Part shown: positions 35,585 through 48,660 of the stretch, piece by piece | Position numbering within the stretch: the stretch's first letter is position 1 | How the letters are laid out: every line of letters starts with the position of its first letter | NCBI GenBank assembly: GCA_015680685.1 | Contig: MNCI01034664.1 | Location: 553,340-617,339, forward strand | Length of the DNA stretch: 64,000 nt | Source: Gnetum montanum | Taxonomy: Eukaryota > Streptophyta > Gnetopsida > Gnetales > Gnetaceae | Reading direction: 5' to 3' | The notes under the pieces: generated by a model | The model's input: only the letters and a program-made list of their open reading frames with translations | Told to the model about the DNA's origin: nothing | Database searches by the model: none | Translations under genes and position numbers: made by a program

Positions 35585-38500
35585 TCAACTAGTGGTGCTA
35601 GGTGGGGGTGGAGCTTCTTCATCCTCGACCACATCACTGGGGCCCACAACATCTTCTAGTACATGTTGCCATAACCATAGCAAATAGGCACCATTAGTAA
35701 GCAAACCTACATGATACAAGCTAACTTAAAACAAAAGTAATAAGAAAAAAAAAAGCCTAACTTGAGAGGGTCCACATTAGTGACCTTTGGAGGTAACTTT
35801 CCAAGGCCAACCCCCAACTGTCAGAGGGTCTTAGCCTTAAAAAGTTGTGTCTAGTCCTCTTGGCCAAAGTTAATTCCTACAAGGGTCTTTCCTTTGTCTA
35901 TGGTGGTCCATGTGGGTGGCTTCATCAAAAAGGTAGTAGAGGAAGCCTTTTCAAAAGGAGTGATGATCTGCCTTTTAGGAGATCCACTCACCACCATGTG
36001 CCACATGAACAACTCATATGCCTAGCTCCCACCAGTTGCCTTAAGAAACATCTTAAGGTGGTGGCTATAGGTAGAATCCTTCTTGTACCATTGTAGGTAT
36101 GTGTCACGCTCATGCTTATATTGGTGCTTGTGGTTCTTTTGCATCTACCCCCATCTATAGACCTTCATGTTGTAGTTCTTCCAATCTTGATTCTTTTGGG
36201 CAAGCAAGTCCATCTACAGTCGTTGCTCTATCAGGTCCCATGTGGCCTCATTCTTGCCTTTGAGAACTATCTAGTATCAGGCATATTCTATCTTAGAGGT
36301 ATGTTAGGTGCTATCTCCCTACGCTCTAGCCACCAAGAAATCATATCTAGATTAAATATCATTAATCTTCATATCCTAGCTAGCCACCCTCTCCTGTAGC
36401 TTGTGCATGTGTTTCCATAAGTGCTCATTTCAGCACTTGCAAACCCACAACACCTTCACATAGGAAAGCACACACTTTTTTGATGTCTCGTACATGTGAC
36501 AAGACACCCGATCAACTTTAGGAGAGAGGTCAGGGTGAGCATCCACCTTGTCCACCTTGCCCAGATCCCACCGTAGCTTAGGAACTGCAGGCATGCAACA
36601 ATCAATCAAGCTTATGCCAAGGACTACGCATTCAACTATTAAAGTAACACAAAGCAAAATAATGTTGCATACATACCAAGCTCCAGATTTTCTCGTAGGT
36701 AGTCCACCATGTTCTTAGTGATGCTTTCCATGAAGGTAAATTTATCAAGAATGTCCACCCATGGCTCCATGTGGTAGATAGATGTGGAACCACTAGTGGG
36801 CATATTTGAGGCTATAACACAACAATGTAATTAGCACATGGCCAAATAGCCAAAGATACTAGAGAAAATAGACAATAATAGATGGTAGTGCAAATTAGTT
36901 ACATAGCAAGCCCTCAAGCATGAGTGCATGGGGCTCACCTAGCTACACACCATCGAACAAGCTATTAAAATCATCCCCATTAGGGTGGAGCAACCCCTCC
37001 TTATCCAAGTGCTAGAGGACATCTACCACCTTGTGAGGATTATCTCCCTGAGCATCCTCCTCAGCTTGAGGAGGTGCTTCTTCTGCTACCGCCTTGGCTA
37101 CTACTTTAGTAGCCCTCTCTCCTATCTTTGCAATTAACACATATTCATACATAGCACATTAGTACACATATGCACATCATTAGCTAGTTAAAAATATAAC
37201 ATAAATGAAAAATATACATAAAAATAAAATTAATGCATCTAAGAAATTTACAAATACTAACTTGCAACCTCTGCATGCAAGCCTTGAAGCTTAATATGGA
37301 TCTTCTTACTACTAGGCCTTTCGATCTCAGGGGTAGCCTCCTTCTTAGGGCATGGCCTCTTGATCTTGGCCCTAGAAGACCCCATTGTCTCCAAAATATA
37401 GTGATCTACCTTCCTTATGTCTCCAGTGCCAATTAGAGGACCCTTGCCTATGCTATCACATGAATGATGTAATTGCCCCATGGAACCCTTAGTCATTATG
37501 GATAACGACTCATTGATCCTCTCTGGGGGGGGGGGGGTCATATGCATATGTGGTCATGAACATGTGCTTAATCCATGGCTTGGAAATCTACTCATGATCC
37601 TACACAATCCATCACCCATTGTCATGCATAATCAAGAGCTCCACAAACCTTTGCGGGTATCCTGCGAAGAATGCAAAGTGGACATCGGACCTCGCCTAGA
37701 GGTTGAACTGTAGCCTAGAGATCTTCACATACAAGTTAGTGGCAATATATGCAATCCAATTAAATATCATACCCTCCAGTAGCACCTCCTTCATCACCCA
37801 TGCTTGTTCCATCCCAAGGATCTTTCCTTAAGAGAGTAACTTCGGAAAGGCAGGAGTGCAGAAAGGAGGGTAGAGCTCTCATACCTTAAGCACTAGTGCA
37901 TCCTTAATTAGTAAGCCCTTGTGAGATCAGGTGACCCCCAACCAGTCCTCAATCTCTCCTCTATAGTCTATCTCTATGTTGGCCTTATCAATAATCATCG
38001 AGCCATTAGTAGGAAGGCCAAAGAGGTCAGCAAAGAAGGTCTTGCTAAGGTCAAGCACTACCATCATGCCGCACACTTAGGTGACAAACTACATGATGTC
38101 GTTGCAAAAGGAATTAATGATGGTGATCATTTTGGCCATTGGGATGCTCAAGCTAACGGAAAAAAATAGGTCCATCAACCTTGCATGCATGAGTTAAGCT
38201 ATCAGTGCCTCTGATGCCTTATGGCACAACCAGTGTTACGTACCCTTCACATTGCCATACTTCATGATGAGGGTGGCCTTTGTGCGACTCGTGGGGATCA
38301 CTATCATCTTGCCTAAGGAAACCACTGTTGCAACAAAGGAAAAATAATTTAGCATCATGAAAAGGTAAACTAATAGGCATACATGAGCAACTACATAAGC
38401 TAAGGCATAAACATGTACATGGCACAAACAGGGTGTGAGACGAGGGTGGCACAACAAGCATCTTCTTGATGTTGATCTCACTAGTAGCCAATCCCTCATC

Positions 38501-39219
38501 CAACCAGCTATAAGTCTTGCATCGCTCTTATGCCTTCAAGTACCAGGTAGGATAAGCCTCCAGGTTGGGCCCCACCTACTCAAGCATAACTACTTAAACA
38601 TTCATGCTAGAAGAGAACACATCCAAGGCAATGCAGGTTAAGGCTAGAGCATCCACCTCATCATGTAGGCCCTCCTTGTGAACTTTAAACCTAGCATTAA
38701 TCACAAGCTATTACCAATCTAACATGAGTAGGTAGCAAAAAAAAATTGTAAAAGCCATAAGCATACTTACCCTTTGGCACAATAGATAATTCCAAGTGGG
38801 TTCTAAACAAGGTGTGCACTTGCAGTAGGATGAAAAGGGGGTTACTCTTATTGTAGCAAATAAAACCCATCACGTGCCATATTTTGGATAGGTGCTAAGT
38901 GCTCCTAGGACCTCTGCTTAAACCACCTACCCCATCATTGCTAGTAATAGGCTCATAAGATGAATCTCAGGATGCTGTGATTACCCTGAGTAGTAACATC
39001 TCCATGATGGTGCTAGTAGCCTCCACTACCAAGTGTGACCACATGATCACACTAAACTATTGCAACAAGTATTCCAGAAACTTAGGAGCCCCTAATTAGA
39101 ACCACATCACTTGATGACCCACCTGTATATCTGGCGTAGGCATGTTGGGGATGGGTTTGCTCATGCAGCATAGGATGCCCACAAGCTCCGCTACGATCAA
39201 AATAGACTTTAGAAGCATC
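35585..39219 (-). pseudogene. Antisense multi-exon gene in F1, copy A
   Basis: Minus strand. Best exon: 39219-38771, acceptor GATTGTAG|GATG, donor AAAGG|GTAAGTATG, 449 nt. The next homologous block (38690-38440) reads GLHDEVDALALT ... PTWYLKA ... SWLDEGL. Then 38300-37560: LMDLF, FADLFGLP, IEDWLGV, FPKLLS, VHFAFFAGYPQRFVELL, ISKPWI. Then an acidic stretch (37130-36950), a block WVDILDKFTFMES with donor GTATGT near 36676, and a coiled-coil-like part (36440-36180; MDLLAQKNQDWKNY, HKHQYKHE). It ends with a Pro/Glu-rich tail and TGA at 35587-35585. Order and spacing equal those of copy B (50647-55130). Exon 1 was not found here. Function unknown. Confidence 0.7.
37524..37537 (+). repeat. Poly-G run
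   Basis: A run of G within the antisense gene of copy A; may be a real mutation hotspot or a length uncertainty in the assembly. Confidence 0.8.
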
Positions 39220-39439
39220 CTACAATCATCAAGCAATAAGCAAAGTGTTAGTATATATACATAGATACAAATTTGGGCATTAAATTATTGAAGTAAGTTA
39301 GCAAATTAACACTATATAACACACATTAACAAAAAATTCTTAATTTTGGCAATACACTTTGGGCCCCATGGATATAGGACATCAACCAACTCATTTGATG
39401 CACCTAGTACTCACTAGGGTACAACACATTTTCATAGGC

Positions 39440-41060
39440 TTAGCATTACTTATAGGTTTAGCATCATGCATAGTTTATAAAATTTTGGCAATTTTTTTCC
39501 AACTCTGGACTGCCTTAATGGAGAGTGTAGTCTGAAAGATTGTAAACATTTTCTAACTCTAGGCTACCTCAGTAGAGAGTGTAGTCCAAAAAGAGAGAAA
39601 TTTTTTCTAACTTTGGGGCCATCCCGTCTATGCTCCCAATGCGTGGAGAGCGTAGTTCCCAAAAACTGACATTTTGCCAAACACTTACAACGTAGACATT
39701 TTCACAAACACTTGTTGGAGTATGCTCTTAACTTGTGGAGAGTGTAGTCTCCCACTGCGTTGTGCCTAGTAACCCCCTCTACTTGTCACCATAGTTGGTC
39801 GCATCCCTGTGCCCTCATAAAAAAATTAAAAAAAAATAAAAGAGAAGAAACATGCCCTAGCATTGATCATCCTTATGATCCTTGTAGCCACATTGTGGGG
39901 CGCAATCACCCCTGCGACTATTGCAGCACACCATGGAACACAATAATTCGACAACCCTGATAGTGCGCTGTGTGCCGTGAAACATAATAATTTCATGGCC
40001 CTCACAGTGTGCAATGCATAGAGCTGTTACCCACATCAGAAATAGGAAAAATTTTTAACCAAAAAAATTTCGAAGAAAAATACAAAGGAAACCCCTGTTG
40101 TGTCCCTTGCCTCATGGTAGTTCATCCTTAGCCACTGCTAGAACCCTGATGCCCAACCCATGGTGCCTACCCTACACCTCAAGCCCCTATCTACCAAACC
40201 TTGCACACATGTTCTTTGAAACATCCATAATGAAATTCTCCCCTACATTTGCATTGAAAAAGAAGAGAGAGAAAAAATAAAATGCGATGATAGCCATAGC
40301 AACGCATATCCCCCAAAAAATCCCTACACCCAAAATCCTTATGTGGCCTTAGTGGCTGCCTTGCACCACTCAATAGTGGTTATTTGTCCCATGGCTGCAT
40401 CACATGTAATAAAAACCTTTCACACTGTAGAAAAAACCAATACCCAAAAATCCCACCACCATCAAAACCATTCTCAACTACCCTATGCCAAAATGATGCA
40501 TGGCGATGGTGATCGCTACCTTGGTAGGGTGCACCAAAAGCCTACGAAGCCAAACCCTTATCCTTAAAAAAAATGGTGAAAAAATGAAATAAATAATGAA
40601 CAAAGGGGAGAGCGTAGTCGGGGTACTTGGCTGATGCCAATAGCATCCTCTCCTCCATGTGCCCCTATGCTAGGTGGTCTAGTGCTCCCTCTCCCTCGAT
40701 GAATTTTACCAGTCCTGGGTGTAGGTGTCCACTTTGGCACATCATTATTTCAACTACGCTCTCCACTAGCAATGTGCAATAAGCAATGGCAAGACTATGC
40801 TTTAGACTTCATGGTTGAAAGCAAGAAAATGACAACTTACCCATGGTAAACCACATCTATATACCCTCCTAGTATTATTTAATGATTCACCAACTTGGGA
40901 CTACACTTCACATCGAATGCTTAGTGGGGAGCGTAGTTGGGTGAGAGCATAGTCATCCATACTTAGCCAAAATTTCAATTTTTCACTGCCCTATGAATGT
41001 CCAAGCCAATTCCACTTTCCAAGCATAGCCAACCTTCCCCAGAATGACATGATTGATACG
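39440..41060 (+). repeat. LTR-like (gagagYgtagt) repeat block inside copy A
   Basis: The word gagagtgtagt or gagagcgtagt (or its reverse actacgctctc) occurs near 39520, 39571, 39647, 39737, 40610, 40755 and 40931, the same motif that builds the first part of the F1 LTR. The block lies between the antisense gene and RT and is not present in copy B, where this interval is shorter. It may be an inserted LTR fragment or an expansion of a regulatory repeat. Confidence 0.6.
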
Positions 41061-41242
41061 CATACGATCTGCTAAGATCTAAAACTAGCATGCACATGAC
41101 CTGCTAAGGCCTAAAACTGGCACCAACATGCTTACCTTCCTTAATAATTTGCATGCATACTTAGGAAAATTTCACTACATTGTTTTTTCTACTTGTGTGC
41201 ATTACCTTTGTGAAATAGATGTTGCTTGATATTTTTTTGGTT

Positions 41243-41252
41243 CACTTTGTAG
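41243..41252 (+). promoter_or_regulatory. Sense splice-acceptor-like site before RT, copy A
   Basis: CACTTTGTAG directly before gaacaagacatggct, the start of the RT-containing frame. Copy B has the same feature (TTTTTGTAG at 55697-55705). Ogre elements are known to splice an intron between protease and RT. Confidence 0.5.
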
Positions 41253-41261
41253 GAACAAGAC

Positions 41262-43430
41262 ATGGCTATGCAAGAGTAGATCTTCTCACCTTTGGTCCTC
41301 ACGAGACCTCATGGCAACACCAAGTGATGTATTGACCCTCATTGCCCAGACCTTGAGCCTATAACCTAAAATGAATACATAGCATCAGTAGAGGCACCAC
41401 TAGATTGGCCTAACCATCTAGTTAAGGCTCTTAATCTAGAGGCAAGGGGCATGATAGAGGATCAACTTGTTGAGATCCATGTGAGAACACCTAATGGTGA
41501 GGCAAAAACACTAAAATTAAGCTCCTCGCTAGGGCCCCAACATGTCCAAGACATTGCTAAGATGCTTAATGATAACATCAAAGCCTTCACATGATCATAT
41601 GAGGACATGCTAGGCCTATATCCTCAGTTAGTACAGCACAATATCATTCTTGATCCCTGTATTAAACTAGTTAAACAAAAGGCACACAAGGTTAGACCTG
41701 AGGTGGCATTGGCTGTCCATGATGAGATCATCAAGCTTTATAGAGCTAGTTTCATCTAGGCTATTGACTATGTAAATTGGATCTCCAACATCATAGTTGT
41801 ACCTAAGAAAAATGGAATTATATGAATTTGCATAGACTTCTGGGACCTAAACAAGGTGATCATTAAAGATGACTTCCCACTACCTAGTATTGATCAGTTA
41901 ATTGATACCATGGTTGGGCATGCCTTGTTGTTCTTTATGGATAGGTTCTCAGGCTACAACCAGATTAGGATCAAGCTTAAGCACCAACTTAGCATAACCT
42001 TCGTGACCCCATAGGGTACATTTTGCTATATGATGATGCCTTTTGGACTCAAGAATGTAGGAGCAACATATCAATGTGCAATGACATATATCTTTAGTGA
42101 TTACATGCTAAGATTGCTTAATGACTATGTTGATGACATCACAGTTAAGTCCAAAATGGCCCACAACCATGCAAGTGATCTAGACTTAGTGCTTAAATGT
42201 TGCCTAAAACAAAAACTTAGGTTAAACCCCAAGAAGTATGTTTTTGGCATTAGGATGAATCAGATACTTGGTTTTGTAGTATTCAAAGTAGGAATATGCA
42301 TAGACACTGACATGGTTATGGCCATAATCAACTTAACACCCCTAGCCAACCTTAAGGAGCTACAAGGGTTGTAAGATAGGTTGTAATTTATATGAAGGTT
42401 TATCGTCTAGTTAATTGATAAGTTACAATTAATGTAGCATCTACTCAAGAAAGGAGCCTACTTCGAGTTTGATAACCTTAAGCAAGAGTTAGCATAACTA
42501 CCTATGGTTTACCCACCACAAGGAGATAAACCTTTTTACATCTACCTTACCACTTTTGACACATCATTCACCTCTCTGCTTTGCCAAATGTGAGATAATG
42601 GCGTAAAGGTCCCAGTTTACTACCTAAGCCATGCATTAGTAGCCCATGAAGCAAAATACAATGATGTGGAAAAGCATTGCCTTGCCTTGGTCTTCTCACT
42701 AAAGTAGCGGAGGCATTACCTCTTCCATAATCAAGTTAATATCACTTGCAAAAATAACATACTCTGAGCAATCACAATGAACATCTACGAAAGTAGTTGC
42801 ATTGCACGCTGGAAAGAAATAACAACAAAGTTTGACCTACACTATGTTGCACAAGCCTCAACAAAAGGTTAAGCTATAACCACACAACTTACGATTTTTC
42901 TAGTTAATGATCAAGCCACAATAGACCCTGAATTCCTAGACAAACACGTTAACAATGTTAGCCAAGTGCTTGACAACTATAAGGCACTCCTACATCTCGA
43001 CAGAGCTTCAACCTCTCAAGAGGGTAGCGTCGTTGTTGTCATCATATTTTCCTTCAGGGAGATCTAACCCTTCGCATATTGTTTTTCATTTTCTTCCATT
43101 AACAACATGGTGGAGTATGAAGGTCTCCTTCGAGGTATCCTTGTAGCATGTGACCTAGGGACCCAACACATAGCGATTCGAGGTGACTCATAATTAGTGG
43201 TCAACCAAGTGATAAAGGTTTACACTTGTAAGGCCCAACACTTATAGCCTTACTATGACTTGGCAAAGCACTTGCTTCAACACTTTGTAACTATCGATGT
43301 CCAATATATTCCTTAGAATGAAAATGTCATAGCTAACACATTAGCAACATTACCCTTAAGCATCGTACCTGACATGTTCCATGCATTGCCCACCTCAATG
43401 GTAGATTGCATTGTTCCTATCATGTAAATC
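41262..43430 (+). pseudogene. F1 RT-RNase H-second RNase H, copy A
   Basis: The frame begins with a block before RT (DWPNHLVKAL near 41407, LSSSLGPQHVQDI near 41520, EDMLGL near 41605). RT motifs: NIIVVPKKNG (41795), DLNKVIIKDDFPLPSIDQL, FMDRFSGYNQI, then the open part 42030-42374 with MMMPFGLKNVGATYQ and the catalytic YVDDI at about 42127. RNase H: YIYLTTFDTS, YYLSHALVAHEAKYN, FDLHYVAQAS. Second, archaeal-type RNase H: MVEYEGLLRG near 43107, IRGDS, VVNQVI, as in Tat/Ogre lineage. Stops are spread through it. It would have copied the element RNA into DNA. Confidence 0.85.
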
Positions 43431-43469
43431 ATCGACGTTGCATCCATAGCCATAGTAAGCACAACCCAT

Positions 43470-44480
43470 GCAGGAGAGTGGTATGAAAACATCAAGGCAT
43501 AGGATGAGCCTCTAAAACATTTAACTATCATCCAAAAAGATGTAGTATGCAAATGTTCATGGTAATACATCATCATGAGTGATAATACATTATGTTGCAA
43601 ATTCTACAATGGAATATTGCTAACCTATGTGAGTAATAGCAAAGCACAAATGATCGTTGAACAAGTCCATAAGGCATTTTGTAAAGGTCACATAGTTCCT
43701 AGGGCAATGGCAACAAAAATAAGATGACTAAGCTATTATTGGCCTTACATGAAGCACGATTGTGTCTTGAAGGTCAACACGTGCAACATTTGTCAATGAC
43801 ATGGTAACTTAATGCATGTGCCACCAATTGAATTGAACACACTACAGATCACATGGCTATTCCAACATAGTGACCTGTTTTGGCTTACTCATGACCATAG
43901 TAACAAATAATGGGCCACAATTTAGCAGTGCCAAAACTAGAGCCTTTTGTGAGTGCTTTGGCATCAAGTATTCCTTCTTGTCACCATACTATCCTTAGGA
44001 AAATGGCCAAGTGGAGGCCGCTAACAAAGTCATCATTAACCTTTTGAAGAAGATGCTAAGAAATAGTAAACAACGATGACATGAGAAACTAGTCTAGGCA
44101 CACTGGGCCTACTGCACCGCACACTGAATAGTGACAAGTATGATGTCTTACAGCCTTAATGCTCTAGGTGATCCTCTCAAACTTCACTACATTGTATGAT
44201 CACTCCAAGTGACCCTCTCAAACTTCATTGATGAAGCTTAGAGTAACAAGTTGAGAATTGTAGACCTCGACTCAATAGAGAAGGAGCGCATGAAGATGCT
44301 TGATCACATTGAATGGTATCAAGAAAAGAAATGGCAAAAGCACCATCACAACCAACATTAGTGCCTGATCAGGAAAGGGGACCTAGTCCTAAAGGTCATT
44401 CATGAACCCATGGATAAATTCTCAGGTAACTGGCAAGGGCCATTTTTAGTCACTAAGGTCTATGACAACGGAGCATTCAA
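43470..44480 (+). pseudogene. F1 integrase, copy A, internally deleted
   Basis: Zinc-finger part: HKAFCKGHIVPRAMATKI (about 43669), YYWPYMKHDC, CNICQ. The core is broken after QITWLFQH (43849): the segment with the first catalytic Asp is missing, and the frame resumes at TNNGPQFSSAKTRAF (43900) and QVEAANKVIINLLKK (44009). The C-terminal part GNWQGPFLVTKVYDNGAFK runs straight into the LTR at 44482, lacking the last residues of a normal integrase. Confidence 0.75.
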
Positions 44481-44481
44481 G

Positions 44482-46058
44482 TGAAACACTGTGAAAATTT
44501 CGAGGCCTCAACGGTTCAGCGAAATTTGGCGATTTAGGCAAGGAGCAACAACAAGGCGTAGCACAGCAAGTTCCCTTTTCGGTTAAAGGTTTGTCCTGCC
44601 AAGTTGCACAGCACAGTACAAATAAATTTCAGAAGACAGAACAAGGCGATAGATGCATGGCAGCAAGCCTTCAACTTTTCAAGTTTTCTATGTTTCAAAA
44701 ATCTTAACTTTTAGCATACTATGCTGCATTACGCAACATAGCGTAAGGTCACATTATGCAGCGTAATGTCTAAAGGCAATCCACCGCAACATCAAAGATG
44801 GCAAACATTCAAGACTTCGACGACCTAGCAAAAATCTTAAGGTTTAGGCAATGATCTGCAGCATGCCGTGCATTTTAGTAGGTTTTCTTTCTTGGTTAAG
44901 GGGCCTATTACACTACGTTACGCAGTGCGGCATAATAAACCCTAGAATGATTGATCAGAAATAGAGGAAGCGCGGCGACAACACTTCCATTTTTTGCAGG
45001 TTCACTATTTTAAGCTGAGTTACTTTATGAAGCGTAATCTAGCATGATGCAGTGTAATCTAGCATGGTGCAGCATAATACAAGCAAAGACAAAAATAGTA
45101 TAATACAAGCATCAGTAGTTCATACGTCACGATACGCTCTCTAGCATATCATAGCATGATCAAAGAATAGCCTATCACCAAAGCCTAAACAAGAGTGGTT
45201 TACGACGTGCTACGTAGTGTGGTGCCTCAAGCTTCAACAACAAACATATCAAGTGAACGGCATTTTGTAGGTTCAGGACACGCGTCATTTAAATCACATT
45301 TTTCTCTTGACCCTAATCTTATAAATATTCCAGTTGACAAAGATAAAGAGGGGAAGGAAAAAGAAAAGATGAAAAAGAAGGGTGGTGGATAAAATTTCTG
45401 AAAAAAGAATTGATAGATTTTCTCTGTGAGCGATTTTTTCTTCCATTGGCAATTGTTGATAACTTTTAGCGAGTAACAAGAAAACAAAGAGGATCAGTAA
45501 TCGTAAGAATATCGATGACAATTGGCAAGAACCTTTGGTCAGAATTAGCCAGTTGATAGACATTCTACTTCAGGTCCGACCTCCTTGTACTCGGATCCAC
45601 TAGAACAAGGTAGATCGACCTTTGCTTGCTTTATCTTTGAATAGCTTTCCTATTGTTGGCATGTACTTTGCTTAAATCGAAGTCTGCTTGTAATCATTAT
45701 ATCTAATATATTTGGTTCATGAGTTGAATCCTAGATCTTGGGATTGCCTGCATTCTAAATCTGATCTCTTGTTCCCTATTTACACGAATCTTGCAAATCG
45801 CTTTAAATCGATTACATCGTTTTAAATTATCTTCGAAGTTAACAATATTATATCTTCTCATAAATAACCATCAGTTTGTCATCTAAATATCACAAAATTT
45901 TTACTGATCAAGTAAGTCCCTGTCTAATCAACAAGACCATTCAGGGCACCTCGGATTCGTTTTCTCTCTAGCACGGTCCTCACACGGATCTGGGGTTAGA
46001 ACTGTATACACGGACTTTCGTTCGGTATTTCTAGCGACCGACGTTTACTGTCGTTACA
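44482..46058 (+). repeat. F1 LTR shared by copies A and B
   Basis: Starts TGAAACACTGTGAAAATTTCG and ends TCGTTACA, followed by the PBS of copy B. TATA box at 45320. The first third carries repeats of gcagcgtaat / gcataat / tacgcag type (44720-45150), a different minisatellite from that of the A LTR, so the U3 parts have diverged or exchanged. The last 150 bp match copy A. Confidence 0.75.
45320..45327 (+). promoter_or_regulatory. LTR TATA box, copy B
   Basis: CTTATAAATATTCC, matching position and context (cctaa-ct-tataaata) of copy A. Confidence 0.6.
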
Positions 46059-46064
46059 GTTTTG

Positions 46065-46081
46065 TGGTGCTAGAAGGAGGG
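46065..46081 (+). promoter_or_regulatory. F1 primer binding site, copy B
   Basis: TGGTGCTAGAAGGAGGG, six bases after the LTR end, equal to copy A at 15 of 17 positions. Confidence 0.75.
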
Positions 46082-46313
46082 CCAAATATCCGATTCACAT
46101 TTTACAGGTAGTCTTGTAAGCTTTCTGTACCCATTGTCAATCAACATAAACGTAATACCTCTGAGGCTATTTACAGGATTGCGTGGTGCAGATCGGTCAC
46201 TCTGACGATTCCCTTGGAATCCTACAAGATAGAAAGCCCCGATTATTACATTAATTTGCCTATGCCCTTGTGATCTTTATCCTTATTGTCATTATTTACC
46301 AACCGTGTAGAGA

Positions 46314-48660
46314 ATGACTACAGCAACTACCGCTGTTGACAAAGCCAACCTTGAGAACCCTTGGACCATGCAAGTTACGCCTCCTGTGCTTGAGCAGCCA
46401 ATTAGCCCGGTGCGACCACGCTGCTCCCTCAGGCTGTAAAACAAGAAGCCTGAGGGACATGCTCAGCGCAGGGAACACTGCAATTTCCTCTGTGCTAAGC
46501 TAGCGGCAAACCTACCCATGTATCCACAAGAATTCGAGGAAAAATGAGAGTATGAGTTCATGTACTGCAACGGGAAGGAATTTATTCCTTCACCTAACAC
46601 CGCTATACCCCTGATAGATCAACAAAAGTGGATCCTAGATCAAATGCTGATGGAAAAGACATCGCCAAAAAAACTAGAGGTGTTGTTCCGTGATGAAACA
46701 CTTCATGATGGGCAAGAAGATCTAGACTCTCACTCTAAAGGAGGCAGTCATGCTGATTTCACCATGGCCCCTCCCTCCACGACGTCCCACGTAAATCCAT
46801 TGTTCATGGTCACTATGCCTTTGACATTATCTAATACTAATAGAGTCCCACACTCGTCACGCTTACATTTTCTCTCTCCAACTATACTTTCGGGTTAAGG
46901 TCCATCGCAAATCATTCCTCAGCAGGTGCAATTACCTAACCTATCTCATCGTGCACCTACGCCTATGTCATCGCATGTGCATACGATACCTACGTCGCAA
47001 TTACCTACAACACCAACCTTCATCCCAACTCACACGACAGGGACTGCCACCACAACATGGTGGGCTCCCAACATGTCTCTCGTTGTGCATCCTGCGTAAA
47101 TGCCACATCATCCCCATCATCAAAGCCAGGTCCCGAAGGCGCTAAACTCTATTGTGGGATCACTGTTGGTGCCCCCAGCTACACAAACAGCATATCCAAT
47201 GGTGCAGCTGACGGTGGTTGCCCCATCCGCACTAGCTACCGGATGGTCGATGCCACAAGTGACACTGCTTGCAGGGACCATCTCGGTAGCATCGACTATC
47301 GATCAAACTACTGCCTCCGTCCTGCCACCTAGTGTAGCTCCTCCTGCTATTCCGAAAACGACTTCATCATCGGGTCTAGACCAAGCCTTCCAGTTTATTC
47401 AAACCCTTACAAAGGAGGTCAAGCATCTCAAGGCTGCTGGTTCTGACACGATACAAGTCATCGATTTCTACCATGATGATCCTATTAGTCCAGCAGTCCC
47501 TATCCTATTGTTGCCACCTGGGATGCCCCTCCCCCATTTTACAAAATACAACGGGGAAGATGATCCCAATGCCCACCTGGTCACTTTCAGGTTAGATTTC
47601 TTATTACTACAACAATGGCCACATACTATAATCCATGTCTTTACTATGTCCTTAATGGGTAAAGCTCTGGACTGGTATCGAGCACTTCCACGTGCTTCCA
47701 TTTTAACTTTGGAAGAATTGTTAACTTAGTTTGTGACTTGTTTCAAATACAACCTGAAGTCGGAGGTCACGCTCAACCAGCTCATGGGAGTTAAACAAGA
47801 CTCACTTGAGTCGATTCAAAAGTTTGTACAGCGGTGGAGCTCTACTTTGAATGAAATTTGCAAACCCATCGCGGAAGCCCATTTACTGGCAATCTTCAAG
47901 GGTGCAGTTAGCGACTTTATCAAGTCTAAGCTATATTACCTCGTTCCCTGTTCCCTCAGCCAAGCCTTTGCTTAGACTAAGAGCATCCAAGACACGATGG
48001 AGGCTAGTAAAGATCTAGCATATGTGGTCTACAAGAATGCCCACAACAAGGGTAAGGACAAAGGCAAAGCCACGACAACGACAGTAGCGACGGTCGCCGA
48101 AGGGGCCAAGAAGAAGAAGAACAACAAGAAAATACCTACAGAGCCTGCTGAGCCGACAACTAGCTTAAACGACGCTAATCAAGAAACTCCTTCTACCCTT
48201 GAAACACCTACCTATAAGTCCTTCTGAAATCCTGAAGCAATTACTGGGAACTAACCATATTCGACACAAGACGGTGTCCAAGGAAGCTTTGAAATGCCAC
48301 AAGCACCATTGTGAGCTACTTAAGAACCCTTCCTTGGCCCAACCTAATGAACCACCAATTCCCAAGAACGTTAGGTTGGACCAATTTTGTGACTACCATC
48401 AATTGTGTGGTCATGACATGGATTATTGCTAGGTGTTGAAAGATGAAATTCAACGTCTGATCGATCAAGGTGACCTGATCTTAGACAGCAGTAGTCTAGC
48501 TCACCCAGAAAACCAAGCCATGCATGTGTACCAAGACTTGTTAAATGCAAATAACGCAGGGTACACAATCAATGTGGTAGGAGCAGAGGACGATATCAGG
48601 CATAGCCGAAGTAGCCTTTCGTGTTGCGAACACATCCTCACTCACCCTAAATAGCAGGTC
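46314..48660 (+). pseudogene. F1 gag, copy B
   Basis: ATG at 46314 (MTTATTAVDKANLENPW), about 250 bases after the PBS. One frame runs to 48227 with few stops (46436, 46544, 46896, 47097, 47730 and 47973 approximately). It has a Pro/Thr-rich N-terminal half, then the gag core: GMPLPHFTKYNGEDDPNAHL (47520), ALDWYRALP (47665), then SIQKFVQRW (47810) and IFKGAVSDFIKS (47890). After a frame change at about 48200 comes the nucleocapsid part with FCDYHQLCGHDMDYC (48388-48431), a CCHC-like knuckle, and VLKDEIQRLIDQGDL, typical of Tat-lineage gag. Lys-rich AKKKKNNKK lies near 48105. Confidence 0.85.

Larger units (their letters stand above)
28950..46058 (+). mobile_element. F1 copy A: Tat/Ogre-like LTR retrotransposon, + strand
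   Basis: 5' LTR 28950-30644, PBS 30651, gag 31143-33320, protease 33880-34705, array 35080-35365, antisense gene 35585-39219, RT-RNase H-second RNase H 41262-43430, integrase 43470-44480, then directly the LTR 44482-46058, which is followed by the PBS of copy B. There is no 3' noncoding region or polypurine tract before the last LTR, so A lost its 3' end or the junction formed by recombination. All frames are broken. Confidence 0.8.

Noticed and set aside
38219-38503. Two overlapping minus-strand frames of 87-94 codons taken as separate genes
   Set aside because: They coincide with exon blocks and an intron of the F1 antisense gene; only the block matching copy B is kept.
45195-45392. Open frame in the F1 LTR
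   Set aside because: Lies over the TATA box and transcription start area of the LTR, with A/G-rich low complexity; no counterpart in the other LTRs.
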